From Thermoplasmata archaeon UBA61 (GTDB taxonomy: Archaea > Thermoplasmatota > Thermoplasmata > Lutacidiplasmatales > UBA184), in assembly GCA_002503985.1 (NCBI GenBank), contig DASW01000001.1:1-64000 (forward strand): a stretch of 64,000 bases of DNA. Direction: 5' to 3'. The translations under genes were made by a program, and so were the position numbers. Numbering within the stretch: position 1 is the stretch's first letter; each line of letters starts with the position of its first letter. A model generated the notes under the pieces. That model was not told the DNA's origin. It saw only the letters and a program-made list of their open reading frames with translations, and did no database searches. This document shows, one piece after another, positions 43,912 to 53,822 of the stretch.

Positions 43912-44843
43912 TCATCCCTCGACGGTGAACCGGCCGATCAGCCGCGGCCCGGTGGGGACCGAGAGGTCGACCAGGTACGCTGGCAGGCCCTTCATCCGGA
44001 CGACGGAGCGGTCGGGGGTCACGCGCACCGCGCCCGAGCCGAGCTCGCCGACCTCCGCGGGGACCACCTGGAGCCCGTGGGAGAGCTGGACGGACGCGCC
44101 GGCCGCAGCGTCGCCGCGGTAGTATCGGCACTTCTGGAACGGACCGTGAAGCTCGGTGACCGAGGCGAGCGACCCCTCCGGGGCGAGGACCTGGCCTCGG
44201 GAGAGCTCGTCGGCGTCCACTCCCTTGAGGGCGATCCCGACGCGCTCCCCGCACTCGGCCTCGTGCCGGTCGATGTCGTGGACCTGGATCGAGCGGATGT
44301 CGAGGACCTTGTCGGTGGGCCAGAGGCGAAGCCGGTCGTGGGCATGCAGCGTGCCTCGACGCACGACCCCGAGGGCGACCGCGCCCACCCCTTTCACGGG
44401 GAAGGCATGGTCGATTGGGACCATCACCGGCCCTTCGGCCAGCGGGGCTTTCCAACCATCGATGAGGTCCCGCAGCTTCGGGAGGTCGAACGGAACCTTC
44501 GGGGCTGCCTCGAGCCGACCGCCCTTCAAGGCGCGGGCGAGCTCCGCCTCTCCCACGGCGGGGCCGAGGACGACCGTCGTGGGGGCCTCCGCAAGCTCGA
44601 CGGTGGCGATCGTCTCCGCGACCGACCGCGTGAGCTCACTCACGACGAGCAGGCATCGGTCGGCCATCGAGAGCGCGGTCAGGAGGGGGGAGAACTTCTC
44701 GGGGAACTGGGTCGGTTCGACCAGGGTGGTCGCGTGCCCCTCGGTGACGGAGTTGAACAGGGTAAGGTCCGACTCGGTCCCCTTCTTGCCGAGCTCCTTC
44801 GCGACGTTGGGCGCCCCGACGATCGCGACGGTGACGCCGGTCG

Positions 44844-44847
<4 letters not shown>
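43912..44847 (-). CDS. EF-Tu/SelB-like protein with degenerate GTPase domain
   Basis: 311 residues. VAIVGAPNVAKELGKKGTESDLTLFN sits where a GTPase P-loop (GHVD-GKT) and switch I would be, but the GxxxxGKS/T signature is lost, and no DxxG or NKxD is visible. Residues 125-310 follow EF-Tu domains 2 and 3: MVPIDHAFPVKGVGAVALGVVRRGTLHAHDRLRLWP, IRSIQVHDIDRHEAECGERVGIALKGVDADELSRGQVLA. Probably a non-hydrolysing translation-factor relative known in euryarchaea; function unknown. GTG at 44847 overlaps the clpB stop (GTGA), so the two are coupled. Confidence 0.75.
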
Positions 44848-47453
<2,606 letters not shown>

Positions 47454-47478
47454 GGGCTTCCGAGCATCCGAGCGAGGC

Positions 47479-47487
47479 GATTTAAGG
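47479..47487. promoter_or_regulatory. Single palindromic TATA box between clpB and pyrD
   Basis: gatttaagg is read as tttaa on one strand and ttaaa on the other. Its centre is about 26 bases from the pyrD GTG (47509) and about 30 bases from the clpB ATG (47453). No second AT-rich box occurs in this 55-base gap. Confidence 0.55.
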
Positions 47488-47508
47488 CCACCACCTGTCC
47501 CTCGTCCC

Positions 47509-48441
47509 GTGGCCGAGCTCGCGGTCCGCTGCGCCGGAGTGAACCTCCGCAACCCGTTCCTTCTCGCGTCGGGCGTCTGGGGAGAGAGCGGAGAGTCGCT
47601 CGCGGGGGCTTGGAGCGCCGGGGCCGGCGGGGTCATCACGAAGTCGATCGGCTCCGTTCCACGCCCGGGGTATCCGAACCCCACCATCGAGGCGTACGAG
47701 CGTTGGGGCTTGCTCAACGCGATGGGGCTTCCGAACCCGGGGATCGACGAGTACCCGCGCGAGATCGAGATCGCCCGCCGGGCGGGGGCGACCGTCATCG
47801 GCTCCATCTTCGCCGGGGACCCGGAGGAGTTCGCACGGCTCGCCGTCCGGATGGCCGCCACGGGGGTGGTCGCGCTCGAGCTCAACCTGAGCTGTCCCCA
47901 CGCGGAGGGATTCGGGACCGAGGTCGGCGGGACCCCCGAGAACGTGGAGAAGGTCGTCCGAGCGGTCACGAAGGCCGTCACGATCCCCGTCATCGCGAAG
48001 ATCACCCCGAACACGGGGGACGCGGCGGGCCTCGCCCTCGCGGCCCAGCGGGGGGGCGCTTCCGCGGTCAGCGCGATCAACACCCTGCGCGCGCTCGCGA
48101 TCGACGTTCACCTTCGTCGTCCCGTCCTCTCGCACGGCCTCGGCGGCCTGAGCGGGCCCGCCATCAAGCCCGTGGGGCTCGCCTGCGTCTGGCAGATCTT
48201 CGAGAAGGTCACGATCCCGGTGATCGGGGTCGGGGGCATCGCCTCCGCGCAGGATGCCCTCGAGTACGTGATGGCCGGTGCCCGCGCGCTCGAGGTCGGG
48301 ACCCAGGTGACCTTTGACGGGATCGGCGTGTTCGGGCGCTTGGCCACGGACCTCTCCCGCCTCCTGGATGAACTGGGGTTCGCCCGCCTCGAGGATGCGG
48401 TCGGGGTCGCGCACCGTGCGAGTTCGGTCCCTCCCGAGTAG
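47509..48441 (+). CDS. pyrD: Dihydroorotate dehydrogenase, class 1B catalytic subunit
   Basis: Oxidises dihydroorotate to orotate in pyrimidine synthesis using FMN. 310 residues. RNPFLLASGVWGE, KSIGSVPRPGYPNPTIE, LNAMGLPNPG, ELNLSCPHAEGFGTEVG with the catalytic Cys, INTLRALAIDVHLRRPVLSHGLGGLSGPAIKPVGL, and GVGGI-SAQDALEYVMAGARALEVGT are all in place. GTG at 47509 gives a leaderless gene after the shared TATA box. pyrK follows, giving the NAD-linked PyrDK enzyme. Confidence 0.96.
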   Translation: MAELAVRCAGVNLRNPFLLASGVWGESGESLAGAWSAGAGGVITKSIGSVPRPGYPNPTIEAYERWGLLNAMGLPNPGIDEYPREIEIARRAGATVIGSIFAGDPEEFARLAVRMAATGVVALELNLSCPHAEGFGTEVGGTPENVEKVVRAVTKAVTIPVIAKITPNTGDAAGLALAAQRGGASAVSAINTLRALAIDVHLRRPVLSHGLGGLSGPAIKPVGLACVWQIFEKVTIPVIGVGGIASAQDALEYVMAGARALEVGTQVTFDGIGVFGRLATDLSRLLDELGFARLEDAVGVAHRASSVPPE

Positions 48442-48470
48442 AGCCGCCGTCCCCTCCGCCGTCCCAGTCG

Positions 48471-48478
48471 CTATATCG
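48471..48478 (+). promoter_or_regulatory. TATA box of pyrK
   Basis: ctatatcg lies 22-29 bases before the GTG at 48500, giving pyrK its own leaderless promoter apart from pyrD. Confidence 0.5.
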
Positions 48479-48499
48479 CCGGCCCGCTAGGCGGACGTC

Positions 48500-49276
48500 G
48501 TGCGCACGGTCGTGGCGGTGACGGAGCGGGTCGCCGAGACCCCCTCGACGGTCACCCTGCGCTTTCCGTATCCCACGGCCGCCGTCCCCGGACAGTTCGT
48601 CATGCTCTGGGTGCCGGGCGACGACGAGCTTCCGATGTCCCTCTCCTACACGGACGGACCCTCGAAAGGGGTCACGGTCAAGGCGATGGGCGGGACGAGT
48701 CGGCGGGTCCAATCGATCCGCCCGGGCGACCGGGTCGGTATCCGGGGACCCTACGGGAACCACTTCGACCTATCCCCGAAGCGGGTCCTGATCGTGAGCG
48801 GTGGTTCGGGAGCCGCAGCGCTAGCGCCCGCCGCCGGACGGTCCATCGCGGCCGGGAGCTCCGTAACGGTGGCGCTCGGGGCCACCCGGGCACCCGAGCT
48901 ATTGTTCAAGGAACGGTTCCGCGCGATGGGGGCCCACGTCGAGGTCGCCACCGACGACGGGTCGGAGGGCGCGAAAGGGTTCGTCACCGCGGTCGCCGAT
49001 CGGCTCCTCCAATCCGAATCGTTCGACGCGGTCTGGACGTGCGGTCCCGAGGTGATGATGAAGAAGGTGATCGCCGCGGCGGCCCCTCGCTCGGTCCCGG
49101 TCTTCTGCTCCCTGGAGCGGCACATGAAGTGCGCGCTGGGGATGTGCGATGCCTGCGCGATCGGCCCGTACCACGTCTGCGTGGACGGCCCCGTGTTCCC
49201 CGCCCCCCGTCTCGAGAACCTGAGCGATTTCGGCACGTTCCACCGGGATTCCTCGGGGCGACGCGTCCCGCTGTGA
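48500..49276 (+). CDS. pyrK: Dihydroorotate dehydrogenase electron transfer subunit PyrK
   Basis: Iron-sulfur flavoprotein that passes electrons from PyrD to NAD. 258 residues: FAD-binding VPGQFVMLWVPGDDELPMSLSY, GPYGNHF, NAD-binding VSGGSGAAALAPAA and CGPEVMMKKV, then the [2Fe-2S] motif ERHMKCALGMCDACAIGPYHVCVDGPVF near the C-terminus. The first cysteine context reads KCALGMC where most have KCGIGxC. GTG start at 48500 agrees with the TATA spacing. Confidence 0.94.
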   Translation: MRTVVAVTERVAETPSTVTLRFPYPTAAVPGQFVMLWVPGDDELPMSLSYTDGPSKGVTVKAMGGTSRRVQSIRPGDRVGIRGPYGNHFDLSPKRVLIVSGGSGAAALAPAAGRSIAAGSSVTVALGATRAPELLFKERFRAMGAHVEVATDDGSEGAKGFVTAVADRLLQSESFDAVWTCGPEVMMKKVIAAAAPRSVPVFCSLERHMKCALGMCDACAIGPYHVCVDGPVFPAPRLENLSDFGTFHRDSSGRRVPL

Positions 49277-49343
49277 CCCGCCCCGACGGCGATGGGACGG
49301 TTCGCCACCCATTGGCGCTCAAGGCCGGTCCGGCTTTGGGACC

Positions 49344-50717
49344 TCAATCGGGTGCGGACCCATTGGGTGGCGTTCCCGAAGAAATCGCCTCCCTTCCCGT
49401 CCGCTCCACCCGTGCCCAACGGTCGTTGCCCGTTGGGTAGAGGGGTCTCACCACATCATCGAGAAGGGCGTCGGGGTCAAGTCGAAGACCCCCAAGCCCC
49501 GCGGTTCGTCGCAGGGCAGTTACTCCCAGGTTCAATCCTGCGTTCAGCTGCCGGTCGAGTGACCAGCCACACTTCGCGCAGTCGAATCGGGTTCCCACCC
49601 TTCTTCGGTGTTCCGACACTTCACCACATCTCGGGCAGGTACGTGACGTGCGATAGGGACTGAGCCAGAGGACCGGGACCCCCCGATCCTGCGCCTTGTA
49701 AGCCAGTTGACGGTGGAGCTCGGACCGGGGCCAGGAAGAGAGGCGGCGCCGCAGCACGCGCGAGCGGGGAACCGAGTGACTTCTCGAACCCCCGACCCTC
49801 CGACGGGGTCCCGACATGCCGGTGAGGTCCTCGAGGGCGAGAGCGGAGTGGTCGGTCGCCAACCGGTCGATGATCGAGCGAGTGATATTGTGGAGCTGGG
49901 AGCGGACTCGGTGCCTCTCCCGCCACCCTTCCCGACTCAGCAAGAGCCGAGAGACGCGTCGGTCGTGGGCCTTCTTTCGACCGAGATACCGTCGACGCCC
50001 GAAGTGTCGGGCTTGGATCTCGCGGACCTCCGGGAAGAGCACTCGAACGAAGGTGGCCCCTTCCGAGGTCACCCGGACACCGTCCAGTGAGCTTTCATTG
50101 GTATCGAGCGCGACGAGGGAAGTAGGAGCGTACGGCTCCTCCGGAGTCTTGGCGTAGATGACGACGACTCGGTGTAGACCGATGTGCACCTGGGTCACTC
50201 GATGGTCGAGTTGAGACAACACTTGGCGATGGTAGTTGGAGACGGGAATCGTGAAGGAGGTCCACTCCCCCCGTCGAAGGGAGAGACGGAGTTTCCCGGT
50301 GTCGAGATCGAAGTGAAAGCACTTCGCAGGAACCCGAACGAACGGAGTACGGACGTAAGGGGTTCGACGTGCGATACCCTGTCGAAGACGGCGCCGATGT
50401 CCGGCGGCCAAGGAGAGGGCGATCTGGGAGGCGGCAAGCCCGATCCCTCCCGTGACTCTCGTCTCCAAGGCTCGCATCCGCGCATACCGGGAGATACGTC
50501 GGTGGGACGTAACGCCAGCAGTGAGCACTTCCCGCAAACATTCGTTCACCAGGAGACGAAAGTCCTCCATCAGCCGTCGGACCGGCGTGGGAATGGCTCC
50601 TGGCTCATCTCGAACTGTCGGGAAATGGTCGATGCGAGGCACATGAGCGATCGAGCACGGAAGGTTCGTCGGCAATGGGAACACGAGAGACCGGCGTGGG
50701 TGCACGATGGGTCGCAC
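49344..50717 (-). CDS. tnpB: TnpB (IS200/IS605-type RNA-guided nuclease homologue)
   Basis: 457 residues in the longest frame; the start is uncertain (GTG at 50717 is the farthest). RuvC-like catalytic residues are all present: D205 in ALDTNESSLDG, E296 in ALALEDLTGM, D388 in SLDRQLNAGLNLG. A zinc finger CPRCG/CAKCG lies at 361-383 between RuvC-II and III. So the nuclease may be active. No tnpA is adjacent. The last 50 or so residues extend past the usual TnpB end and are encoded by a hairpin-bearing sequence that may be the element's right end. It sits between pyrK and pyrG. Confidence 0.88.
   Translation of the reverse strand: MRPIVHPRRSLVFPLPTNLPCSIAHVPRIDHFPTVRDEPGAIPTPVRRLMEDFRLLVNECLREVLTAGVTSHRRISRYARMRALETRVTGGIGLAASQIALSLAAGHRRRLRQGIARRTPYVRTPFVRVPAKCFHFDLDTGKLRLSLRRGEWTSFTIPVSNYHRQVLSQLDHRVTQVHIGLHRVVVIYAKTPEEPYAPTSLVALDTNESSLDGVRVTSEGATFVRVLFPEVREIQARHFGRRRYLGRKKAHDRRVSRLLLSREGWRERHRVRSQLHNITRSIIDRLATDHSALALEDLTGMSGPRRRVGGSRSHSVPRSRVLRRRLSSWPRSELHRQLAYKAQDRGVPVLWLSPYRTSRTCPRCGEVSEHRRRVGTRFDCAKCGWSLDRQLNAGLNLGVTALRRTAGLGGLRLDPDALLDDVVRPLYPTGNDRWARVERTGREAISSGTPPNGSAPD
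49415..49437. repeat. Inverted repeat at the 3' end of tnpB
   Basis: CCCAACGG (49415-49422) and CCGTTGGG (49430-49437) form an eight-pair hairpin with a seven-base loop. A looser inverted repeat (ccacccattgg near 49306, cccattgggtgg near 49361) lies further out. IS605-type elements have such imperfect palindromes at the right end, where the guide (omega) RNA scaffold is encoded. Confidence 0.45.
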
Positions 50718-50844
50718 CGGCCGTAAACTGGATGCTCCTTTCGCACCCGATGGAACGTGAACGATGGAGGCGAGGGCGGGCGGGACACTGGCTACACTCC
50801 TCTTGCGACGGTCGACAGAAATCCCAAAGCAGCCCGGTCCACAG

Positions 50845-50853
50845 GCTTTAAGC
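50845..50853 (+). promoter_or_regulatory. TATA-like element of pyrG
   Basis: gctttaagc lies about 38 bases before the GTG at 50888, giving a short leader. Confidence 0.4.
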
Positions 50854-50887
50854 GAAGGGTCCGCTACACGGGCCGGTCGGGGGTTCT

Positions 50888-52522
50888 GTGAAGGTAATCG
50901 TCGTGAGCGGCGGAGTGATTTCGGGTCTCGGGAAGGGGATCACGACCTCCTCGCTCGGCCGCCTCCTCAAGGCCCGCGGCATCTCCGTCACGATCGTCAA
51001 GATCGACCCCTACCTCAACGTGGACGCGGGCACGATGAACCCGTACCAGCACGGCGAGGTCTTCGTGCTGGACGACGGCACCGAGGCCGACCTCGACCTC
51101 GGCAACTACGAGCGGTTCCTGGGCCAGAACATGGCGGGGACCCACAACCTCACCACGGGCAAGATCTACCGCTCGGTGATCGAGAAGGAGCGGCGGGGCG
51201 ACTACCTCGGCAACACGGTCCAGATCATCCCGCACGTGACGGGAGAGATCAAACGATCGATTCGGGAGGTGGCGCAGGCCACGGGCGCCGAGGTCGTCCT
51301 GGTCGAGGTCGGAGGCACCGTCGGTGACATCGAGTCGATGCCGTTCCTCGAGGCGTTGCGCGAGCTCTCCTACGAGCTCGGCGAGGGCCACATGGCGTTC
51401 GTCCACACGACCCTGGTCCCCGTGGTCGGGCCCGTCGGAGAACCGAAGACGAAGCCGACCCAGCACTCCGTCCGGGAGCTGCGGGCGATCGGGATCCGAC
51501 CGAACGTCATCATCTGCCGGGGTCCCCTACCGATCACCTCCGACATCAAAGCGAAGATCTCGCTCTTCTGCGACGTCCCGCCCGACGCGGTGATCGCCGT
51601 GCCCGACCAGCCCTCGATCTACGAGGTCCCTCTCGTGCTCGAAGCCCAGGGCGTCGGGACGCTCCTGACCCGCATCCTGGGCCTTCCCGAGCGCCCGCCG
51701 GACTACACCACGTGGAAGGAGTTCCTCGCGACGTACCGTCGGTGCGACGGGTCAGTCGAGGTCGCGGTCGTCGGGAAGTACACGGAGCTCCGCGACGCCT
51801 ACCTCTCGCACTCCGAGGCGTTCCATCACTGCCAGGGTTCGCTCGGTGTCGAGATCCGTCTCCAGTGGTACGACTCCGAGGACATCCCGAAGAATCCCTC
51901 CCTCTTGGCCCGTCTCCAGCGCTCGGACGCGATCATCGTGCCCGGGGGGTTCGGCTCGCGGGGCACGGAGGGCAAGATCAAGGCGGTCGAGGTGGCCCGG
52001 ACCGGGAAGATCCCCTACCTGGGAATCTGCTACGGCTTCCAGCTCGCGGCCATCGAGGCCGCGCGCAACGTGCTCGGGCTCCCGAAGGCGAACACGACCG
52101 AGGTCGACGCGACAACCCCGGACCCGGTCGTTTGCGTCCTCGAGGAGCAGAAGGGACTGCACGAACTCGGCGGCACGATGCGCCTCGGGGCTCAGCGGAT
52201 CATCCTCACCCCCGGCTCCAAGGTCGCCGGCCTCTACGGGAAGGGCGAGATCTGGGAGCGCCATCGGCATCGCTACGAGATCAACCCGAAGTACATCGAG
52301 CCCCTCGCGGCCCACGGCCTCGTGGTCGGCGGGATGAGCGTCGACGGGCGGGTCGAGGTCCTCGAGATGCCCAGCCATCCGTTCTTCGTCGGGGTCCAGT
52401 ACCACCCCGAGTTCCTTTCCCGTCCCGAGGCGCCCCACCCGCTCTACATGGAGCTGGTCCGGGCCGCTATGGCTCGAAAGGAGGTCGCGTCCCCTGTCGC
52501 CGCCACGCCGGCTCTCGCGTGA
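50888..52522 (+). CDS. pyrG: CTP synthase
   Basis: Aminates UTP to CTP with glutamine. 544 residues. Synthetase domain: VIVVSGGVISGLGKGITTSSLGRLL, KIDPYLNVDAGTMNPYQHGEVFVLDDGTEADLDLGNYERF. C-terminal glutaminase with GICYGFQLA (nucleophile C381), and H506/E508 in YHPEF. GTG at 50888. The 3' end contains a strong Shine-Dalgarno (52480-52485) that seems to belong to the next gene, aspS. Third pyrimidine gene nearby after pyrD and pyrK, though separated from them by tnpB. Confidence 0.97.
   Translation: MKVIVVSGGVISGLGKGITTSSLGRLLKARGISVTIVKIDPYLNVDAGTMNPYQHGEVFVLDDGTEADLDLGNYERFLGQNMAGTHNLTTGKIYRSVIEKERRGDYLGNTVQIIPHVTGEIKRSIREVAQATGAEVVLVEVGGTVGDIESMPFLEALRELSYELGEGHMAFVHTTLVPVVGPVGEPKTKPTQHSVRELRAIGIRPNVIICRGPLPITSDIKAKISLFCDVPPDAVIAVPDQPSIYEVPLVLEAQGVGTLLTRILGLPERPPDYTTWKEFLATYRRCDGSVEVAVVGKYTELRDAYLSHSEAFHHCQGSLGVEIRLQWYDSEDIPKNPSLLARLQRSDAIIVPGGFGSRGTEGKIKAVEVARTGKIPYLGICYGFQLAAIEAARNVLGLPKANTTEVDATTPDPVVCVLEEQKGLHELGGTMRLGAQRIILTPGSKVAGLYGKGEIWERHRHRYEINPKYIEPLAAHGLVVGGMSVDGRVEVLEMPSHPFFVGVQYHPEFLSRPEAPHPLYMELVRAAMARKEVASPVAATPALA
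52480..52485 (+). promoter_or_regulatory. Shine-Dalgarno inside pyrG, placed for aspS
   Basis: GGAGGT, a six-base match to the anti-Shine-Dalgarno, 8 bases before a CTG at 52494 in the aspS frame. No ATG, GTG or TTG in any useful position follows it in that frame. Confidence 0.5.
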
Positions 52523-53804
52523 GCTCAAAGAACTGGACGGCGCGGTCGTCCGGGTCGCCGGACACCTCGAGGACTACCGAGCCCTGGGGGGCGTAGCGTT
52601 CGCTCTCGTACGGGACGGCTCGGGGACGACCCAGGTCACGCTGAAGAAGGGAGTCACCGACCCCGCGCTCTTCGCGCTCTTCTCCGAGCTCCCCCGCGAA
52701 TCGGTGGTCGCCGTCGAGGGAACGGTCCACCGGTCCGAGCGGGCGAACCGAGGGGTCGAGCTGATCCCCACGGCGGTCGAGGTCATCGTTCGGGCCGAAG
52801 TGCCTCTCCCGCTCGGGATCGTCGACAAGGTCGGCGCCGAGCTTGACACCCGCCTCAACCACCGCGTGCTCGATCTACGTAAGCCCGCGGTCCGCGCAGT
52901 GTTCGAGTTGCGCTCGAGCCTCCTAGCGGGGTTCCGCGACGCATTCATTCGCCGCGGCTTCCTCGAGGTCGAGACCCCGAAGCTCCTGCGCCAGGGTGCG
53001 GAGGGAGGTGCGACCCTCTTCGCGGTCGACTACTTCGACGGACGAGCCTACCTCGCCCAAAGCCCGCAGCTGTACAAGCAGATGCTGATCGGCGCCGGCC
53101 TCGAGCGGGTCTTCGAGATCGCGCCCGCGTTCCGGGCCGAGCCGTCCGACACGGTCCGCCACATCACCGAGTTCGCGAGCCTCGACGGGGAGATGGGGTT
53201 CATCGACTCCGTGGAGGACGTCCGCAACGCCCTCGAGGGAATCGTGACCGACGCCTTCATCACGACGAAGAAGGACCTCGCCGGGCGGGGGAACGCGCTC
53301 GCGGAGCGCATCCCCGAACCGAAGACCCCTTTCCCGCGGATCCCGTTCGCGAAGTGCGTCGAGTGGCTCGGCCGCCCCGGCTCCGAGGAGGACCTCGGGA
53401 CCGAGGACGAGAAGGCGATCGGCGAGCACGTCGACCGAGAGTTCGGCGTCCCGCTCTATTTCATCACCGACTACCCGACCGCGATCAAGGCGGGGACGTT
53501 CTACGCCCAGCGGCAGGACACGAACCCGCGGCTCACGTACTACTTCGACCTCGACTTCCGCGGCCTGGAGATCGCGAGCGGCGGCGCCCGGGAGCACCGG
53601 CTCGACCGCTTGAAGGCGAACATCGAGAGCGCTGGGTTCGACCCCGAGAAGTTCTCGGGGTACCTCGAGGCGTTCCGGTTCGGGATGCCCCCCCACGGCG
53701 GTTGGGGGCTCGGTGTCGACCGGGTGGTGCAGGTCCTGGCGGGGCTCCCCAATATACGGGAGGCCCGCCTGTTCCCCCGCGACCGCTACCGCCTCGACCC
53801 GTAG
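52494..53804 (+). CDS. aspS: Aspartyl-tRNA synthetase, probable CTG start
   Basis: Class II synthetase. The OB anticodon-binding domain (VVRVAGHLEDYRALGGVAFALVRDGSG..., encoded from about 52545) lies upstream of the first conventional start in frame, GTG 52704. Starting there would delete most of this domain. CTG at 52494 has an ideal Shine-Dalgarno and gives 436 residues, the usual archaeal length, with the usual number of residues before the LDG--V-V-G block. Catalytic motifs: FLEVETPKLL, YLAQSPQLYKQMLI, AFRAEPSDTVRHITEF, GGWGLGVDRV. A frameshift near the pyrG stop is the alternative explanation. Confidence 0.88.
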   Translation: MSPPRRLSRELKELDGAVVRVAGHLEDYRALGGVAFALVRDGSGTTQVTLKKGVTDPALFALFSELPRESVVAVEGTVHRSERANRGVELIPTAVEVIVRAEVPLPLGIVDKVGAELDTRLNHRVLDLRKPAVRAVFELRSSLLAGFRDAFIRRGFLEVETPKLLRQGAEGGATLFAVDYFDGRAYLAQSPQLYKQMLIGAGLERVFEIAPAFRAEPSDTVRHITEFASLDGEMGFIDSVEDVRNALEGIVTDAFITTKKDLAGRGNALAERIPEPKTPFPRIPFAKCVEWLGRPGSEEDLGTEDEKAIGEHVDREFGVPLYFITDYPTAIKAGTFYAQRQDTNPRLTYYFDLDFRGLEIASGGAREHRLDRLKANIESAGFDPEKFSGYLEAFRFGMPPHGGWGLGVDRVVQVLAGLPNIREARLFPRDRYRLDP

Positions 53805-53822
53805 CGGAGGTCCGTCCGATCG

